From Schizochytrium sp. TIO01 (lineage: Eukaryota; Sar; Bigyra; Thraustochytrida; Thraustochytriidae), in NCBI GenBank assembly GCA_004764695.1, contig SMSO01000006.1:786859-850858 (forward strand): a stretch of 64,000 nt of DNA, written 5' to 3'. Of this stretch, positions 1-10,518 are shown one piece after another. The notes below the pieces were generated by a model, which had not been told where the DNA came from, made no database searches, and saw only the letters and a program-made list of their open reading frames with translations. Positions within the stretch are counted from its first letter, which is position 1, and the number at the start of each line of letters is the position of its first letter. The position numbers were made by a program, and so were the translations under genes.

Positions 1-1382
1 TTTTCACTTGCTACAGAGTGAGTTGAGGCCGCCCAAAGAAGCCCCAGCATGGCCCGTTGTAGTTCTGGAATGAGTCCCCAGAAAATAGTGGGTTTCATAT
101 CAGCCACAATGTCTTCAAGGATATGTTGGAAAAACTTGTCAAAGATATAGGAGCGATGAGATTCTGAGGATAATAATAAACGCCAAGCTTCTTCACAGCA
201 TGATGTGTATTCAGTTTGAACTTCCACAGACCGGCTGGTTGACTTACGTCGATCATATCCACTATTTAGAGCACGGAAGCGGGTGAGTAAATTTTCAAAC
301 ATTTGTGTGTATTCACGTGATTTGTGCAACTGTACACTACTAATCCAAGAGCGAAGTTGAATCTGCAATTCCGTATCTGTCTTAATTTCGTGCCACCTTG
401 GGTTTTCTAAACCTTTGGGACTACAATCATCGAGTCCATACAGAACACAACGATCTAACAATGCCTCAAAGCCCTCCATCGCGGACTCAAGAACATCATC
501 AATTGTGCTGTTGGAGTTTATTTCGAAATTTATCTTGTTGTTACCACCCTCACTCCCAAGTAGGTTGTTCTCGGAGGATTTTGAAAGTTCCTCCTGGGTT
601 TTGTTTTCTGCGTTGCCCCTTGGTGAGGCATTTGGTTCTTTCGCATCCTCTAGGGTTTCCTCTTGAAGTTCGGGCACCTCAGAACTAATAGATTTGCGTG
701 ACTTAAAAGTGAACTGACTTATGTCGACTTCACACGGCGAAGAGACATAGTTTTGAATTTCTTGGTCAGCAGCATCTAACATACTACGTCCTGTTGAGGC
801 TCGGCGTAGCAAATGGGATAGCTGGTCGCAGTCATCTTTTCGCATTGATGACTGCCGCTTGAGATAAACATTTGTAACAAGCTGACTAGCTCTCCCTCGG
901 CGTCGAGAAGGCACTGTTCGCAAGGGAGATGGTATATTCGCACCTTGCCTGGATTCTTCATCCATATCTTCAATATTGATCAAAAGAGGTGCTCGAAATG
1001 TACCTCGCGCTGGAACTGATCTTAGCGGAGATGGTCTGTCAGCTTCTAAATACGATTCGCCATCTTCTGAGAGTTCTTCAAGTGGCGCCGGGCGTTTGAT
1101 GTCGTTCTGGAGAAAGGAGTCGTTGCTTGTTTGTTGAGTAGACTGCATCGGAGGATCTTCTCCAACATGCATCTCATCATCGTCAACACCATCAAGTAGC
1201 TGAGATGATGGATTGCAACTGTTGTCTTCACTCAAACCTTCTGTTTTCTCAACTTTATCTGCAGACCGTGCAGTTTGAGCATCCTCGTAAACCTGAACTC
1301 CGCCGTCGCCTCCTTTGCTTTCATTAACAAGCTCCAAAGCCGAAAGAGGGGTCTCAGCGTCTCCGTCTCCATCTCCATCCAT
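1..1382 (-). CDS. Unrecognised acidic, Ser/Glu-rich protein, truncated by the left window edge
   Basis: The reverse strand is open without a stop from an ATG at 1382 down to base 1 (about 460 residues), so the 3' end lies outside the window. An in-frame TAA at 1406-1404 just upstream supports this ATG as the first possible start. The protein begins MDGDGDGDAE. Its first roughly 280 residues are low-complexity and rich in Ser, Glu, Asp and Asn, which looks disordered. After about residue 290 it becomes helix-like, with regularly spaced Leu, Phe and Trp (for example around TIDDVLESAMEGFEALLDRC). I recognise no family. The open length, the coherent composition and the upstream stop make it very likely a real gene. 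The function is unknown. Confidence 0.75.
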   Translation of the reverse strand, partial: MDGDGDGDAETPLSALELVNESKGGDGGVQVYEDAQTARSADKVEKTEGLSEDNSCNPSSQLLDGVDDDEMHVGEDPPMQSTQQTSNDSFLQNDIKRPAPLEELSEDGESYLEADRPSPLRSVPARGTFRAPLLINIEDMDEESRQGANIPSPLRTVPSRRRGRASQLVTNVYLKRQSSMRKDDCDQLSHLLRRASTGRSMLDAADQEIQNYVSSPCEVDISQFTFKSRKSISSEVPELQEETLEDAKEPNASPRGNAENKTQEELSKSSENNLLGSEGGNNKINFEINSNSTIDDVLESAMEGFEALLDRCVLYGLDDCSPKGLENPRWHEIKTDTELQIQLRSWISSVQLHKSREYTQMFENLLTRFRALNSGYDRRKSTSRSVEVQTEYTSCCEEAWRLLLSSESHRSYIFDKFFQHILEDIVADMKPTIFWGLIPELQRAMLGLLWAASTHSVASE

Positions 1383-2031
1383 AGCTGCAGCCGGAGTTGT
1401 GCTTTAAGGTTTGCTTCTGGTGCACGTTTTGCGTCCAGGGCGCGCCCTTGTTCCTGTGATTCTGAAAAGCCACAGCAGCCTTGGTTTTATATAATTTCAC
1501 TTTCTTGCACTTCCTTAAAGCTGGGGCCATCCACCCCCAATTTTGTCGAGATATGCAATCACTGCTTTATAATTTGGACTAGGGATGTCTACTCACTCCA
1601 TCATCAAAACTTCCATCATACCAACTCTATCAAATTCTTCTTCTTACTTAAAAGCGCAAGCTCAGTGCCTACTCGATGATGAATGCTCTTTTCTCCGAAG
1701 CCGGGAAACACCAGAACGCTTTTATTCCTGATTACTCTCCTTACGGGGTCCGCCGATGAGAACGCTTGGAGGCTTCGTTCTCACCGGACATGTGTGGGAT
1801 TCCTTTCACAGAACAGAAGCAGAACCATTTTGTTCCAAGAGTTCCAATATGGATTATTCACCACGATTCACTAGATGTTTGACATAAGTGGTAGAGAGAG
1901 ACACTGCGCACCCCTGACTCAAAAATTCCACCGCTGTCAAGGATATCTCTGGCAGGTGGCAAACTAGGATACTATTGATGCGTTCTTTGATCACTTCAAA
2001 CAAGCCTTTGACTACTTTGGTAAAACCCAAA
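1383..2031. other. Intergenic spacer, probable promoter of the left-edge gene
   Basis: About 650 bases lie between the start of the left-edge gene and the last exon of the next gene on the same strand. Short open frames occur on both strands but none looks coding. I see no repeat or RNA gene here. Confidence 0.4.
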
Positions 2032-3634
2032 TCAAAGAACAGCACCATGCTTGAGCAAGAGCTGCGTAAGGTCTGAGTGGAAGGCCCTTTTCCAGTGAAA
2101 CATACTAGCGAGCATTAGCGCATCAGCGCCCTCGCGGTCCTGCGCCGTTGGGTCAGCGCCGAAGCTTAGCAGGAAGTCAGATACTGCAAAGTGGCCATGC
2201 CCTACACAAACCCTTTGTGGGTTGGGATAAAATCCCTAATTCTTACAATCAAGTCGAAAGTTTGGTAGTTTGATATCAAATAGGTTTATTTCATATTATG
2301 TTTTAATTTTAGAACAATTGTGTCTATATTCATGGAATTATAGAAGTTCTGGCATGCAGAAAGCCTTTAATATATTTGTACATTTTGCTTTCTCAGAAGT
2401 ATTATTAGCGTTTTACAAGGGTTCCTTGCAACAAAGTGGCAATCTCTTCGCCTGGTAAGACAAGCTCAGTGCTGGAAGCCTCTGTGCAGCTTAAAACACT
2501 AGAATCGATTGCCCGATCTAAGGTTTGTAAGACCTCTGAGTTCAAACTTTCACAAGACCTGTACGAGACATCTTTGACATGAACACAACAGCCAGATGGT
2601 CTTCGTTCAAAGATGATTTCGGCAAATCTTTTTGGTGAAGATTTCTGAGGTCGGAACTTGGCGATGATCGTATATGTACGGCCTGCGATTTTTCGCTTCA
2701 CCTGGAATAGAGGGAAGAAGTTATTTGGATCACCTTCGTTTGCTTTTGCAGAACTTTTTTGTGACTGCAGAGAGATAACCTGCTGTTCTTTAGGACTTTC
2801 ATTATACTTGTCACGGAAGCGGCGTGCGAAAAGGTCAATCAAATCTAAAAGCTTTGCTTGGCGCATGTCTTCAGGGAGGTCCTTGAGCACAGAGTCGTAC
2901 CAGCTTCGAAAGTTAAAGTCATCCCGCTTTGGCATGCCAACCTTATTCCAAAATCTTTTTTCCATACGATAAAATACCAATTCACGCGTGACGTCTGAAG
3001 CCTTGTCGAAGTTCCGGCAGCTCTCCATAAAGTCTTCATCACTAAGAATTTCGCGAAGCCTATAGATTGACGTCATGTTGCTACAAGAACAAAACCGAGG
3101 ACCTCAGCCCCTCTCTTTCACATAAATATCGTCCTTCAAAGCGGACTTACACCGCTAGCCCCAAGCGGACAACGTCCAGCCTTTTCGGATCGCCTGCAGT
3201 ATTAGCGAATGTAGAGGTTGACCAAGTTTGGTCCTCAGTGCCAGCATCTAGCTGGTTCTGTTTCTTTGTAATACTTTGAGCTATTTCATTCCTAAGTGGC
3301 GCCTGACCTTTGTTTTGGTAGAAGTGTAATTTATCATATTGCACGTGACTATCTGCCTCTGTGGTATTTTCATAACGGCTCTATCTGGACAACTCGATTT
3401 TACCCATTTTGCGTTGTTCACTGTACAATGAGAATAAATCTCTCCCTTGTTTTTACGTTTTGTTGAAGACATGATTAGGCTTGTTTAAACATTGCTTCGT
3501 GTAGCGTTCTTTTCAACTTCTTTTATACACGTCTGCTTCTTTGATATTGCACAAGATTCTTCCACATAAAGCTTTCCACAAGTCCTTTGCCCATTTCCAC
3601 ATATTTCCTGGCCGTTGGTGCGGGAGCGATTCAT
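2032..3634 (-). CDS. Four-exon gene, unrecognised body with C-terminal ankyrin-like repeat
   Basis: Proposed exons are 3634-3491, 3380-3151, 3080-2417 and 2235-2032, giving 413 residues. The third exon is a long continuous frame and is certainly coding. The intron at 3150-3081 (70 bases) has a perfect GTAAGT donor and a pyrimidine-rich TTGTAG acceptor, and it joins frames so that reading continues through the Met at 3076. The last intron (2416-2236, 181 bases, AT-rich, GTAAAA...TTAG) joins in phase 0 to an exon reading GHGHFAVSDFLLSFGADPTA and later LTQLLLKHGAVL-stop, which is ankyrin-repeat-like. The first exon (ATG at 3634, Cys-rich, donor GTTTAA) is the least certain. The body (residues about 125-345) is mixed alpha/beta with many charged residues and is not recognised. 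Without splicing, the frame would stop at 2405 after LLQGTLVKR. Confidence 0.6.
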
Positions 3635-4770
3635 GTCCGTCGTTGGGCCGACGCTGTTCTTCTATTTTTCCATTTTTATTTTAATTTTAAAATAACTACT
3701 ACTAAAATCAACATTTTCTGCACGTTTTATTCTTCAAAACTTACATCTTAAAAAGCCTTTTCTTTAGAACACACTTAAAGGAACTTCAAAATGGATCCAT
3801 CTCGATTCCGCTGCTTTCCGGAGCTGTACGTACAAGAAAGCGTAAAAAGAAACAGCGAATGGCCGCAGCCGAAGAGTGGAATCCACGAGGTCTTCGCAGC
3901 AGGTTCTTCCGCCTAAATCACCACAGCGGTTAGAGGCGGAGCCCTGGGAGTCTTTCCGCCCGGGTCGAAACTCACGCCTCGCTGATTGATGGCATCGAAA
4001 TCCAGCTTTATGGGGGGGGGGTGTGCGACAGCGAGAATGCTCTCTCTCGCATCCATGGAAAGCTAACTGACTCTGCTTTGGATGGGACAGGGAGGAGCCT
4101 CTCGCGTAGAGAGATAAACTTGGCACAGAAGCAACTACAACTGCTTTCAATGTTGGAGATGCGCTAACAGCAAGGTGGCGTTGCTAAGCAGGTGTCTGTT
4201 GCCTTCGAAAGAGTGAACCTAAGCTCTGAAGGAAAGAAAGACCACGAATCACCTCCATAGCTCTCCGCTCCCATGCTTTCCCCCCGCTTCTGGAGACGAG
4301 CCCTTCTACACCTGGTCTGCTGCGAATCTACCTCCTCGCGGCTGCGTTTTACCCTGCAAGCGCAGCTACTGTTCGTATACTTCCTGATAGGCATGCCCCA
4401 GCAGCTTTTTGCCTTCACTTTCGCGGCAAGGATTACAAGAACCGGAGTAACATCGCTCGAGGACTCCATTGCAACTTATCGATCTATAGCGTATTTGTTG
4501 GTGGCCTACAGTTCATTTGTCTCTCTGTTTCTGTCTTTGTTTGGTGTCTATAGCCTATTTGCTTGCGTCCCTATAGTTCACTTCGAGCGGCGGAGCCCGA
4601 CGGCTAGGACTCGCTAGTGTGCGGCTACTGCCGCGAGGGGGGAAAGTGACGGCACTTGGCGGTGCGAAAGAGGCCGCCACTTGGATTAAAAATCCCTCGC
4701 AGCGCAGGAGTGGACGTGAGAGGGCAGCGCAGAGCATGCGTTGCATTGCGGTCCTGGACTTCTTCTATCT

Positions 4771-4810
4771 ATCTTTCCTTCCTTCCTTCCTTCCTTCCTT
4801 TCTTTCTGTC
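4771..4810. repeat. (TTCC)n microsatellite
   Basis: A run of TTCC units flanked by TATC and TTTC variants. Confidence 0.9.
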
Positions 4811-4848
4811 TGCGTATCCACGCCTTTGAAGCTTTTTGAGGGAGTTTC

Positions 4849-4850
<2 letters not shown>

Positions 4851-4884
<34 letters not shown>
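4851..4884. repeat. (GA)n microsatellite
   Basis: About 17 uninterrupted GA units. Confidence 0.95.
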
Positions 4885-4887
<3 letters not shown>

Positions 4888-5116
4888 AATGTCTCAGGCT
4901 GAGCTAAGTTGCCCACCAGAGCAGGCCCAACGGCGCCTCCTATCCTATACCGTAAGAGCATGTTAGGAGGTCCTGTCCTCCAGTGGGTACATTTGGAGAC
5001 TGAGCACTAGAGGAAACTGTAGGGCTCCGACGGGATCGACCAAGTAGAGAAAAAAGGAAAGGACTTGGGGAGGGTAAAGAGGTGTGCTAGTAGGCACTAG
5101 CATGTTGTTATTGCTG

Positions 5117-5119
5117 TTT

Positions 5120-5194
<75 letters not shown>

Positions 5195-5196
5195 CT
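5117..5196. repeat. (TTTC)n microsatellite
   Basis: About 19 near-perfect TTTC units. Frames that appear across it are low-complexity artefacts. Confidence 0.95.
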
Positions 5197-6510
5197 TTGT
5201 TTATTTCCAATTAATTTAAAAGTATATAGTATGGTTTTGTGGTAAAGACAGACATGATACAAATAAGTTTGAAGAAGAGCAAATAGTCGAAATGAGAAAA
5301 GAGAAGGGCTGCGCTCTTTCTGCTCTGTGCATCTCCTCACTCTGTACTTCGCAATGCAGGTGCCGTGCCCTCCCTCCCAAGGCTTGCTTGCCGAGGGACG
5401 AAGGTCTCAAGCATCAGCTTCCTTCCACAGGAGCGATGAATGAATGAATAATGCATGCATGCATGCACGCCAATTCGTCGAATTCGCCATTTGACAACAA
5501 ACAAACAAATTCATTCGTCAATCAATTTATTGTGGCTAATTAAATTCTCAAGAGGAGAAGGGGAAAGGACAGAAAGAAGTGAATCAGCAGTGTAAGCTTC
5601 TGTGTGCCCTTGAGTGGCCCTGTGCGGCTACAGTAGAGAATGCAGATTGCAAGTAGAGAATGCGAAAGCTCCGCTTCAATCGGTCTCAGCTCAGCCTATC
5701 TGTCTGTCTGTTTGTCTGTCTGTATCTGCCTTCGTGGTGCCTTCGTAGTGCCTCGGTACGTATGGTGTATTATGTATTGTCTACTGCCTCATTAGTTCTC
5801 TTCATCGTCGTTGCTTATTAATGACATTATCTTTCTTCGGGGCCTGGCTGATCCCGGACCGCTAGCGAATACCCCAATGTTCCACTAGGGTGTCGCGTAG
5901 TAAAGAGCTGAAGAGAGAGAGAAGAAAGTTTTTCTTAAAAGTTTAAAAGTGAAAACATAACCAAAAACCTTTTTCCAATTCAAAACAATATACGTAAAAA
6001 CCAACTTTGAATATAAAAATAAATAGAAACAGTTAGTAATGAAGAGCAACTTAAAAGAAACCCAACGGAGCAAAGCGAACACAAATCGGCGATAGATTTC
6101 CTCTTCAGCGGAGCGACTGATTAGAGCGCACAGTCGAATTGAGCGGCGACGCATCGTTGAGCACGCAAGGCGTAAGAGGTCGGGAGCGCGGACATATTTA
6201 GAGAGGTTGCGGGCGGCCAGAAACAGCTACAAGCACCTCTTCACCATCTGCCTGGACCCCGAAGAAGCCTCTTCAGCAGAAAAAGCCGTCCGAAATGAGG
6301 GAAAAGGGAAAAAGGTGGAAGAGTTGAGCGTATTTTATTCGATGATATAAATTGTACCCTAGGAGATTTCCTTATATGGTTCTATTTCCGACGTGCGTAT
6401 TTTATTCCATTATGGACAGCTCGTCAACAAGAAAAAGAAGAGGAAGAAAAACTTGGAGAAAGAATTATTGTTTACTCTCACTATTATTCTTTTCTTTTCT
6501 TCTTAAAGTA

Positions 6511-6512
<2 letters not shown>

Positions 6513-6546
<34 letters not shown>
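6513..6546. repeat. (TA)n microsatellite upstream of the chalcone-isomerase-fold gene
   Basis: About 17 TA units ending roughly 100 bases before the proposed start codon at 6649, so it lies in the promoter or 5' UTR. Confidence 0.95.
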
Positions 6547-6549
<3 letters not shown>

Positions 6550-6648
6550 TAGTATGTACTTGTAAATTTAGAAAGGAGAAAGAGAGAGGAAAGAGTCGCG
6601 ACGGCCAGACTCCAATTGCTGCGCGTTGCCCTCGCGCTGCCTGCGAGT

Positions 6649-8049
6649 ATGGCTGCCTCCGGCGGTCTGTGCACACCGCTACTCGCGGCGTCCCGATCTT
6701 CCTCGGGGATGCCACCTGCTCCGGCCTCGACCTCCCTTGTGGCTCGCGGCCCCCGCCTTGACGACGCCCACGGTCGGCGGTCTATGAGCACCATTAACGA
6801 CTACAAAAAAGGCCTTCAAAACGACTCTCAAAATGCCAACGTCGATGACTGTGTAAATCATAATATTGATGACCTCCGAGTCAGCCAGCAAAATCAAAGC
6901 CAAACCCGCAATACCAACCACGACTCCGAACAAGTGGTGTTCACGGAGACCCTTGTGCAGCCAACCCCTGCGCCAGAAGTTGTAGTCGTGGTTTCGGGCC
7001 CCAGCGACGTTCCGGAGGGCGTGTACATAAGCGAGTCGGGCTCTAGGAGACCCAGTGGACGACGGGTAACATTTGCAGAGGCTGCGGGGTCTTATTATAC
7101 TCCTCTGCTCGACGAAAGCGACCTTGGTTCACGAGTGAGTGTGCCAATCAACGTAGAACGCAGACTTAGCCAGGGATGGTGGAGACCGCCCCCGGCGGGC
7201 CCAAGCCGCGGATCGACTGCCTGGCGACAGCATAACCTTGGAGGCTCGAGTATAGATTCTCACGGGATGTTCCGTCATGGAGGTGGCTATGGATATCATT
7301 ATGGACAGGGTTATCATCATCAGCATGGCAAGAAAGGTCACGGGTATGGAAGCCTGATATGTACTTCCTTCGTGGTATTTCTTGTGCTGCTTGCATCATG
7401 CATGGCAGCTCTGAGGCTTTTGGAACTTGGGTTCTTCTCGCCCAATACCTCCGACCTGCCCTGGGTCGCCAATGGTACCGCCAGGGAACGCAAAACTGGG
7501 ATTAAGTTCCCGCTTAATACTGTGCCTCCAGGGCTCGATGATACTTACGTCCTCCTGGGGCTCAATCTTAGACCCGCTCCGAATGGGACCTGGAGCGAGA
7601 TTTTGGGGCTCTACGTGGGGAATCATACTGCCGAGTTCGCGCATTGGAGAGATCTCGCAGATGCCCATAAAGACCTCGAGTTACAACACGCCATGGTAGA
7701 CTCTGGCGTGCCGCTGAGCCTGCGTATGGTTCTGCTCAGCGACCAGTCTGGAGACGAGGTTGCCAACCTTTTCGCTACAGAGGTTGCACCAGTGCTTCAG
7801 ACCTTGTATCAACCTTCTGAGGCTGATGCCCTTGCCACTGATCTTCGGACCCTGGAGGGCTGGTTTCCTCCGGTTCTTCATAAACATCAGGTTATATGGT
7901 GGCACTGGGATCATCAGGCGGTCCGCGTCTTTCTAGACGACATCTCGGAATATCCATTTGGATCTTCGACGCTGGGCTATGCACTTTTTCAAAGTCAGCT
8001 CAACTTGCACGGTGGATCGCTCACCTCACTTGTACATTTCCTTTTATAA
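6649..8049 (+). CDS. Membrane-anchored protein with a chalcone-isomerase-like (CHI/FAP) domain
   Basis: The protein is 466 residues if the first ATG (6649) is used; a second candidate start is the ATG at 6784. The N-terminal half is low-complexity, including a Gly/His/Tyr-rich stretch (GGGYGYHYGQGYHHQHGKKG). A single hydrophobic segment lies at about residues 235-257. The C-terminal part, from about residue 282 (TGIKFPLNTVPPG), follows the chalcone-isomerase-like pattern: a Gly-Leu-Tyr-Val strand (EILGLYVGN), a central SLRMVLLS strand, and an end matching the family's final hairpin (HKHQVIWWHWDHQAVRVFL then LGYALFQSQL). Several Asn-X-Ser/Thr sites follow the hydrophobic segment, which fits a type II protein with a lumenal domain. 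Family members are fatty-acid-binding or catalytic isomerases. I cannot tell which applies, so the function is open. Confidence 0.7.
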   Translation: MAASGGLCTPLLAASRSSSGMPPAPASTSLVARGPRLDDAHGRRSMSTINDYKKGLQNDSQNANVDDCVNHNIDDLRVSQQNQSQTRNTNHDSEQVVFTETLVQPTPAPEVVVVVSGPSDVPEGVYISESGSRRPSGRRVTFAEAAGSYYTPLLDESDLGSRVSVPINVERRLSQGWWRPPPAGPSRGSTAWRQHNLGGSSIDSHGMFRHGGGYGYHYGQGYHHQHGKKGHGYGSLICTSFVVFLVLLASCMAALRLLELGFFSPNTSDLPWVANGTARERKTGIKFPLNTVPPGLDDTYVLLGLNLRPAPNGTWSEILGLYVGNHTAEFAHWRDLADAHKDLELQHAMVDSGVPLSLRMVLLSDQSGDEVANLFATEVAPVLQTLYQPSEADALATDLRTLEGWFPPVLHKHQVIWWHWDHQAVRVFLDDISEYPFGSSTLGYALFQSQLNLHGGSLTSLVHFLL

Positions 8050-9051
8050 ATAGTTCCCTTCACAAGATCTCTTCTGTTGCGCTTTGCTTGCTGCTGAAAT
8101 ATTTCCACGAATGAATTCTAGGGCAAGTCGCGTATTCCTAATTTGTATATTTTCCACATAAGCCTTACAAACTTAACTCAAACCATTCTTTCTCTAAATT
8201 TTTGAAATCTTTGCTCCATCACTTTAGGTATTCTTTCTGTGTCGATCTCGACCAAGATGCCATATCCATTGAACTAATGGAAGGTCCTGCACAACGCCCT
8301 TCTTGAAGTTATGAACCGCTTTGGTCATATGAAACCTGAGCGATTTATTTTCTGAAGGAATAATTGTCCACCTGAAGATGGACATATTTCACTGTGGTAT
8401 TATCCCCGGCTTTCAAAGTGTAATCCATGTATCCAAACGGATGCACACTCTTTTGGACAAACGGTTCGCCTTTTGTACTAAGCTCGGAGGCTTCTCAGAC
8501 TTGAGCCGCTCCTGGATTGAAGAACCTAACATTTATGGCATGGCATTTGGAAATGCTTGACTGCATTGATTTCGTTTAAAATAAAGATTGTCCATACAGC
8601 TTACATAGTATTTATACTTTGAAGAAAAAAGTTAGCAGTTGTAGTTGCATTCTCTGGCATCAAATGGAGATCTAAATACTTTTCTGTTATGGTCCTGGGT
8701 ACGGCAATCTTATAATCGCTGTAGGCATGATACCTGCCGATTGTATTGACACAAATAGTAAAACATAGTGCCTCAGATTACTTTTTCATTATTACACTTG
8801 CACACATGACCTCCAAGCTTCCTCCATTGTGTGCTGCTCTTCAATCGATTACCTCTACCCCCAAAGCCCAAACGATTAAATACACGGAACTAAACAAAAA
8901 TCTGATTTTATACCTACTCAGAAAGGAAAACAAGAAACAATCTGAGAAAAAAAGAAAAAACAACAAAACAGAAAAGAATGATTCGTGGACACATTGAGAA
9001 AGAAAAATTAACCAATGCCCAATCGAGGATTTTCAAATTAAACGTCTCGAG
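8050..9051. other. Spacer with a possible decayed coding island
   Basis: The first part is presumably the 3' UTR of the chalcone-isomerase-fold gene. Between about 8215 and 8566 the reverse strand reads as short protein-like segments broken by stops and a frame change (see findings). From 8850 to 9050 the sequence is A-rich and is probably the promoter and 5' UTR of the WW/FF gene. Confidence 0.35.
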
Positions 9052-10518
9052 ATGGAGCAAAGCTCAGGGAGCTCTGGCGTTTATGTGGCGTCAATAGCTC
9101 CTTCCGATAGTATTGCTAGCTCGACTGTAGGTCCAAGCGGTTCAGAACCTTCATCTTCATCACTCGTGCAGAGTGTGGCATTTCAGGATGGCGCTCAGGT
9201 GGAGCAGGAAAGCCCCATGTACGAGATGTACCGCGCTCGCAACGGGCGACTTTACTTTCATAATCGGGAAAGTGGCCAAACATGCTGGGACGAACCACCC
9301 CCTGGAGCACGCTCGACAAATATGCCGGTAAATGATATCTCGAGTTGGCAATCATATCGAAGCGATTCTAATTCTGGAAAGGCGGCAAAGGTGTACTTCG
9401 TGAACTCTCAAACTGGCGAAACGACATGGCATACGCCACCTGATTGCGGAGGGAAGTTGCCTACAAATGATGCCAAGGCCTGGCTTGAATATAAAGACAG
9501 TGATCGAAATCGCAAGTATTACTTCAACAAGATGTCGCACGAGAAGACATGGTACCGACCACCAGAATTAGGGCTTGATCCGGACGGGGAAGTGCCGTTG
9601 GATGAATACCTAACAGAACTCCGCGAGCAAGAAGAGCGTGAAAGAGAGGACATTAACCTCGTTGATGATGATGGCGACGAATTCGTCATCCCAGAAGGCT
9701 TCGATGATGAATATGATGATGAATATGAGGACGACGAGGATGACTATGACTTGGGAGATGATCAAGATGTCCAGACCGGAGCCGGGGTCGACAATCATGC
9801 GGATGAACACGGGTCATACAATGCAACACTTTCAAATGCTCAGAAAGATGAAGACATACATCTGGAAACGACTGCTAAAGAGAATGACGATTCTTTTGGG
9901 GCAAAAAATCAGGCACAAGGTGAAGCTGATGATGATGACAAAGACTACGAAGAGGAAATTGCCCGCGAGAGACAGCTCGAAGTAGCTCGTGAAATTGAGC
10001 TAGAAGGGGCGCGCAACGCATATCTCGGCAAACAGCGAAAGCTTTTCCGTGATGACTATATCAAGATGCTAGAAGAAAAGGGGATCCAACCATACTCCCA
10101 ATGGGAAAACTGGATTCCAAAATTAGAACTTGATGATCGATTTAATCGAGTTGATATTGAAGACCGTTCCCGACTTTTCAACGAGTATCGAATTGGTCTT
10201 ATTGGACAAGAAGTGAAAACACGTAAGATTCGAGCCCGCCGATGCTTACGGTATTTCAAAAGACTGAAGCAGCGAACTCCTCGCATTTATAAAGCTCTTA
10301 TTTCTACCTGTAGCAAACTTTCAAACTCAGGCAGTGCTGAAAATGCTGTTAATTTACTTCAAAAAATCGCTTTGGGTCAAGAAAAGAGCGATGAAAAAGA
10401 TATTTCCCGCGACCTCGACGAGCTAGAACGAAAAGTAGCCCGCAAAACAGCTCAAGCCCTTTCAATTTTACCTCGACAAGATCAAAAGGCAGTTATCTTT
10501 GCTGTTCTCAAATTTTAA
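9052..10518 (+). CDS. WW-WW-WW-FF domain protein, splicing/transcription-coupling type (PRP40/TCERG1-like)
   Basis: This is an intronless 488-residue protein starting at the ATG at 9052. Three WW modules follow each other at about residues 56-83, 98-130 and 142-171. Each has an aromatic pair in the centre and a terminal Trp/Pro: GRLYFHN...CWDEPP, AKVYFVN...TWHTPP and RKYYFNK...TWYRPP. A very acidic linker (about 195-310, with Asp/Glu runs) precedes one FF domain at about 330-385 (RDDYIKMLEEKGI...W..W). A basic helical tail ends in LKF. WW/FF proteins bind Pro-rich partners and phosphorylated RNA polymerase II tails in the nucleus. Classical PRP40 and TCERG1 carry four to six FF domains; here I see only one convincing copy. 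The last 11 coding bases overlap the end of the convergent gene. Confidence 0.85.
   Translation: MEQSSGSSGVYVASIAPSDSIASSTVGPSGSEPSSSSLVQSVAFQDGAQVEQESPMYEMYRARNGRLYFHNRESGQTCWDEPPPGARSTNMPVNDISSWQSYRSDSNSGKAAKVYFVNSQTGETTWHTPPDCGGKLPTNDAKAWLEYKDSDRNRKYYFNKMSHEKTWYRPPELGLDPDGEVPLDEYLTELREQEEREREDINLVDDDGDEFVIPEGFDDEYDDEYEDDEDDYDLGDDQDVQTGAGVDNHADEHGSYNATLSNAQKDEDIHLETTAKENDDSFGAKNQAQGEADDDDKDYEEEIARERQLEVAREIELEGARNAYLGKQRKLFRDDYIKMLEEKGIQPYSQWENWIPKLELDDRFNRVDIEDRSRLFNEYRIGLIGQEVKTRKIRARRCLRYFKRLKQRTPRIYKALISTCSKLSNSGSAENAVNLLQKIALGQEKSDEKDISRDLDELERKVARKTAQALSILPRQDQKAVIFAVLKF

Larger units (their letters stand above)
3635..6648. other. Long intergenic region with many simple repeats
   Basis: No gene can be supported over about 3 kb. 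The stretch holds TTCC, GA, TTTC, GCAT and TA tracts listed separately, plus a nine-base G run near 4013-4021. Two GC-richer reverse-strand frames (3764-4150 and 4164-4469) show no domain or coding signal and are not called. Part of 6.2-6.6 kb is probably the promoter and 5' UTR of the next gene. Confidence 0.4.

Noticed and set aside
3764-4469. Two adjacent GC-richer reverse-strand frames
   Set aside because: No domain, no splice signals connecting them and a composition rich in Arg, Ser and Cys typical of random GC-rich DNA.
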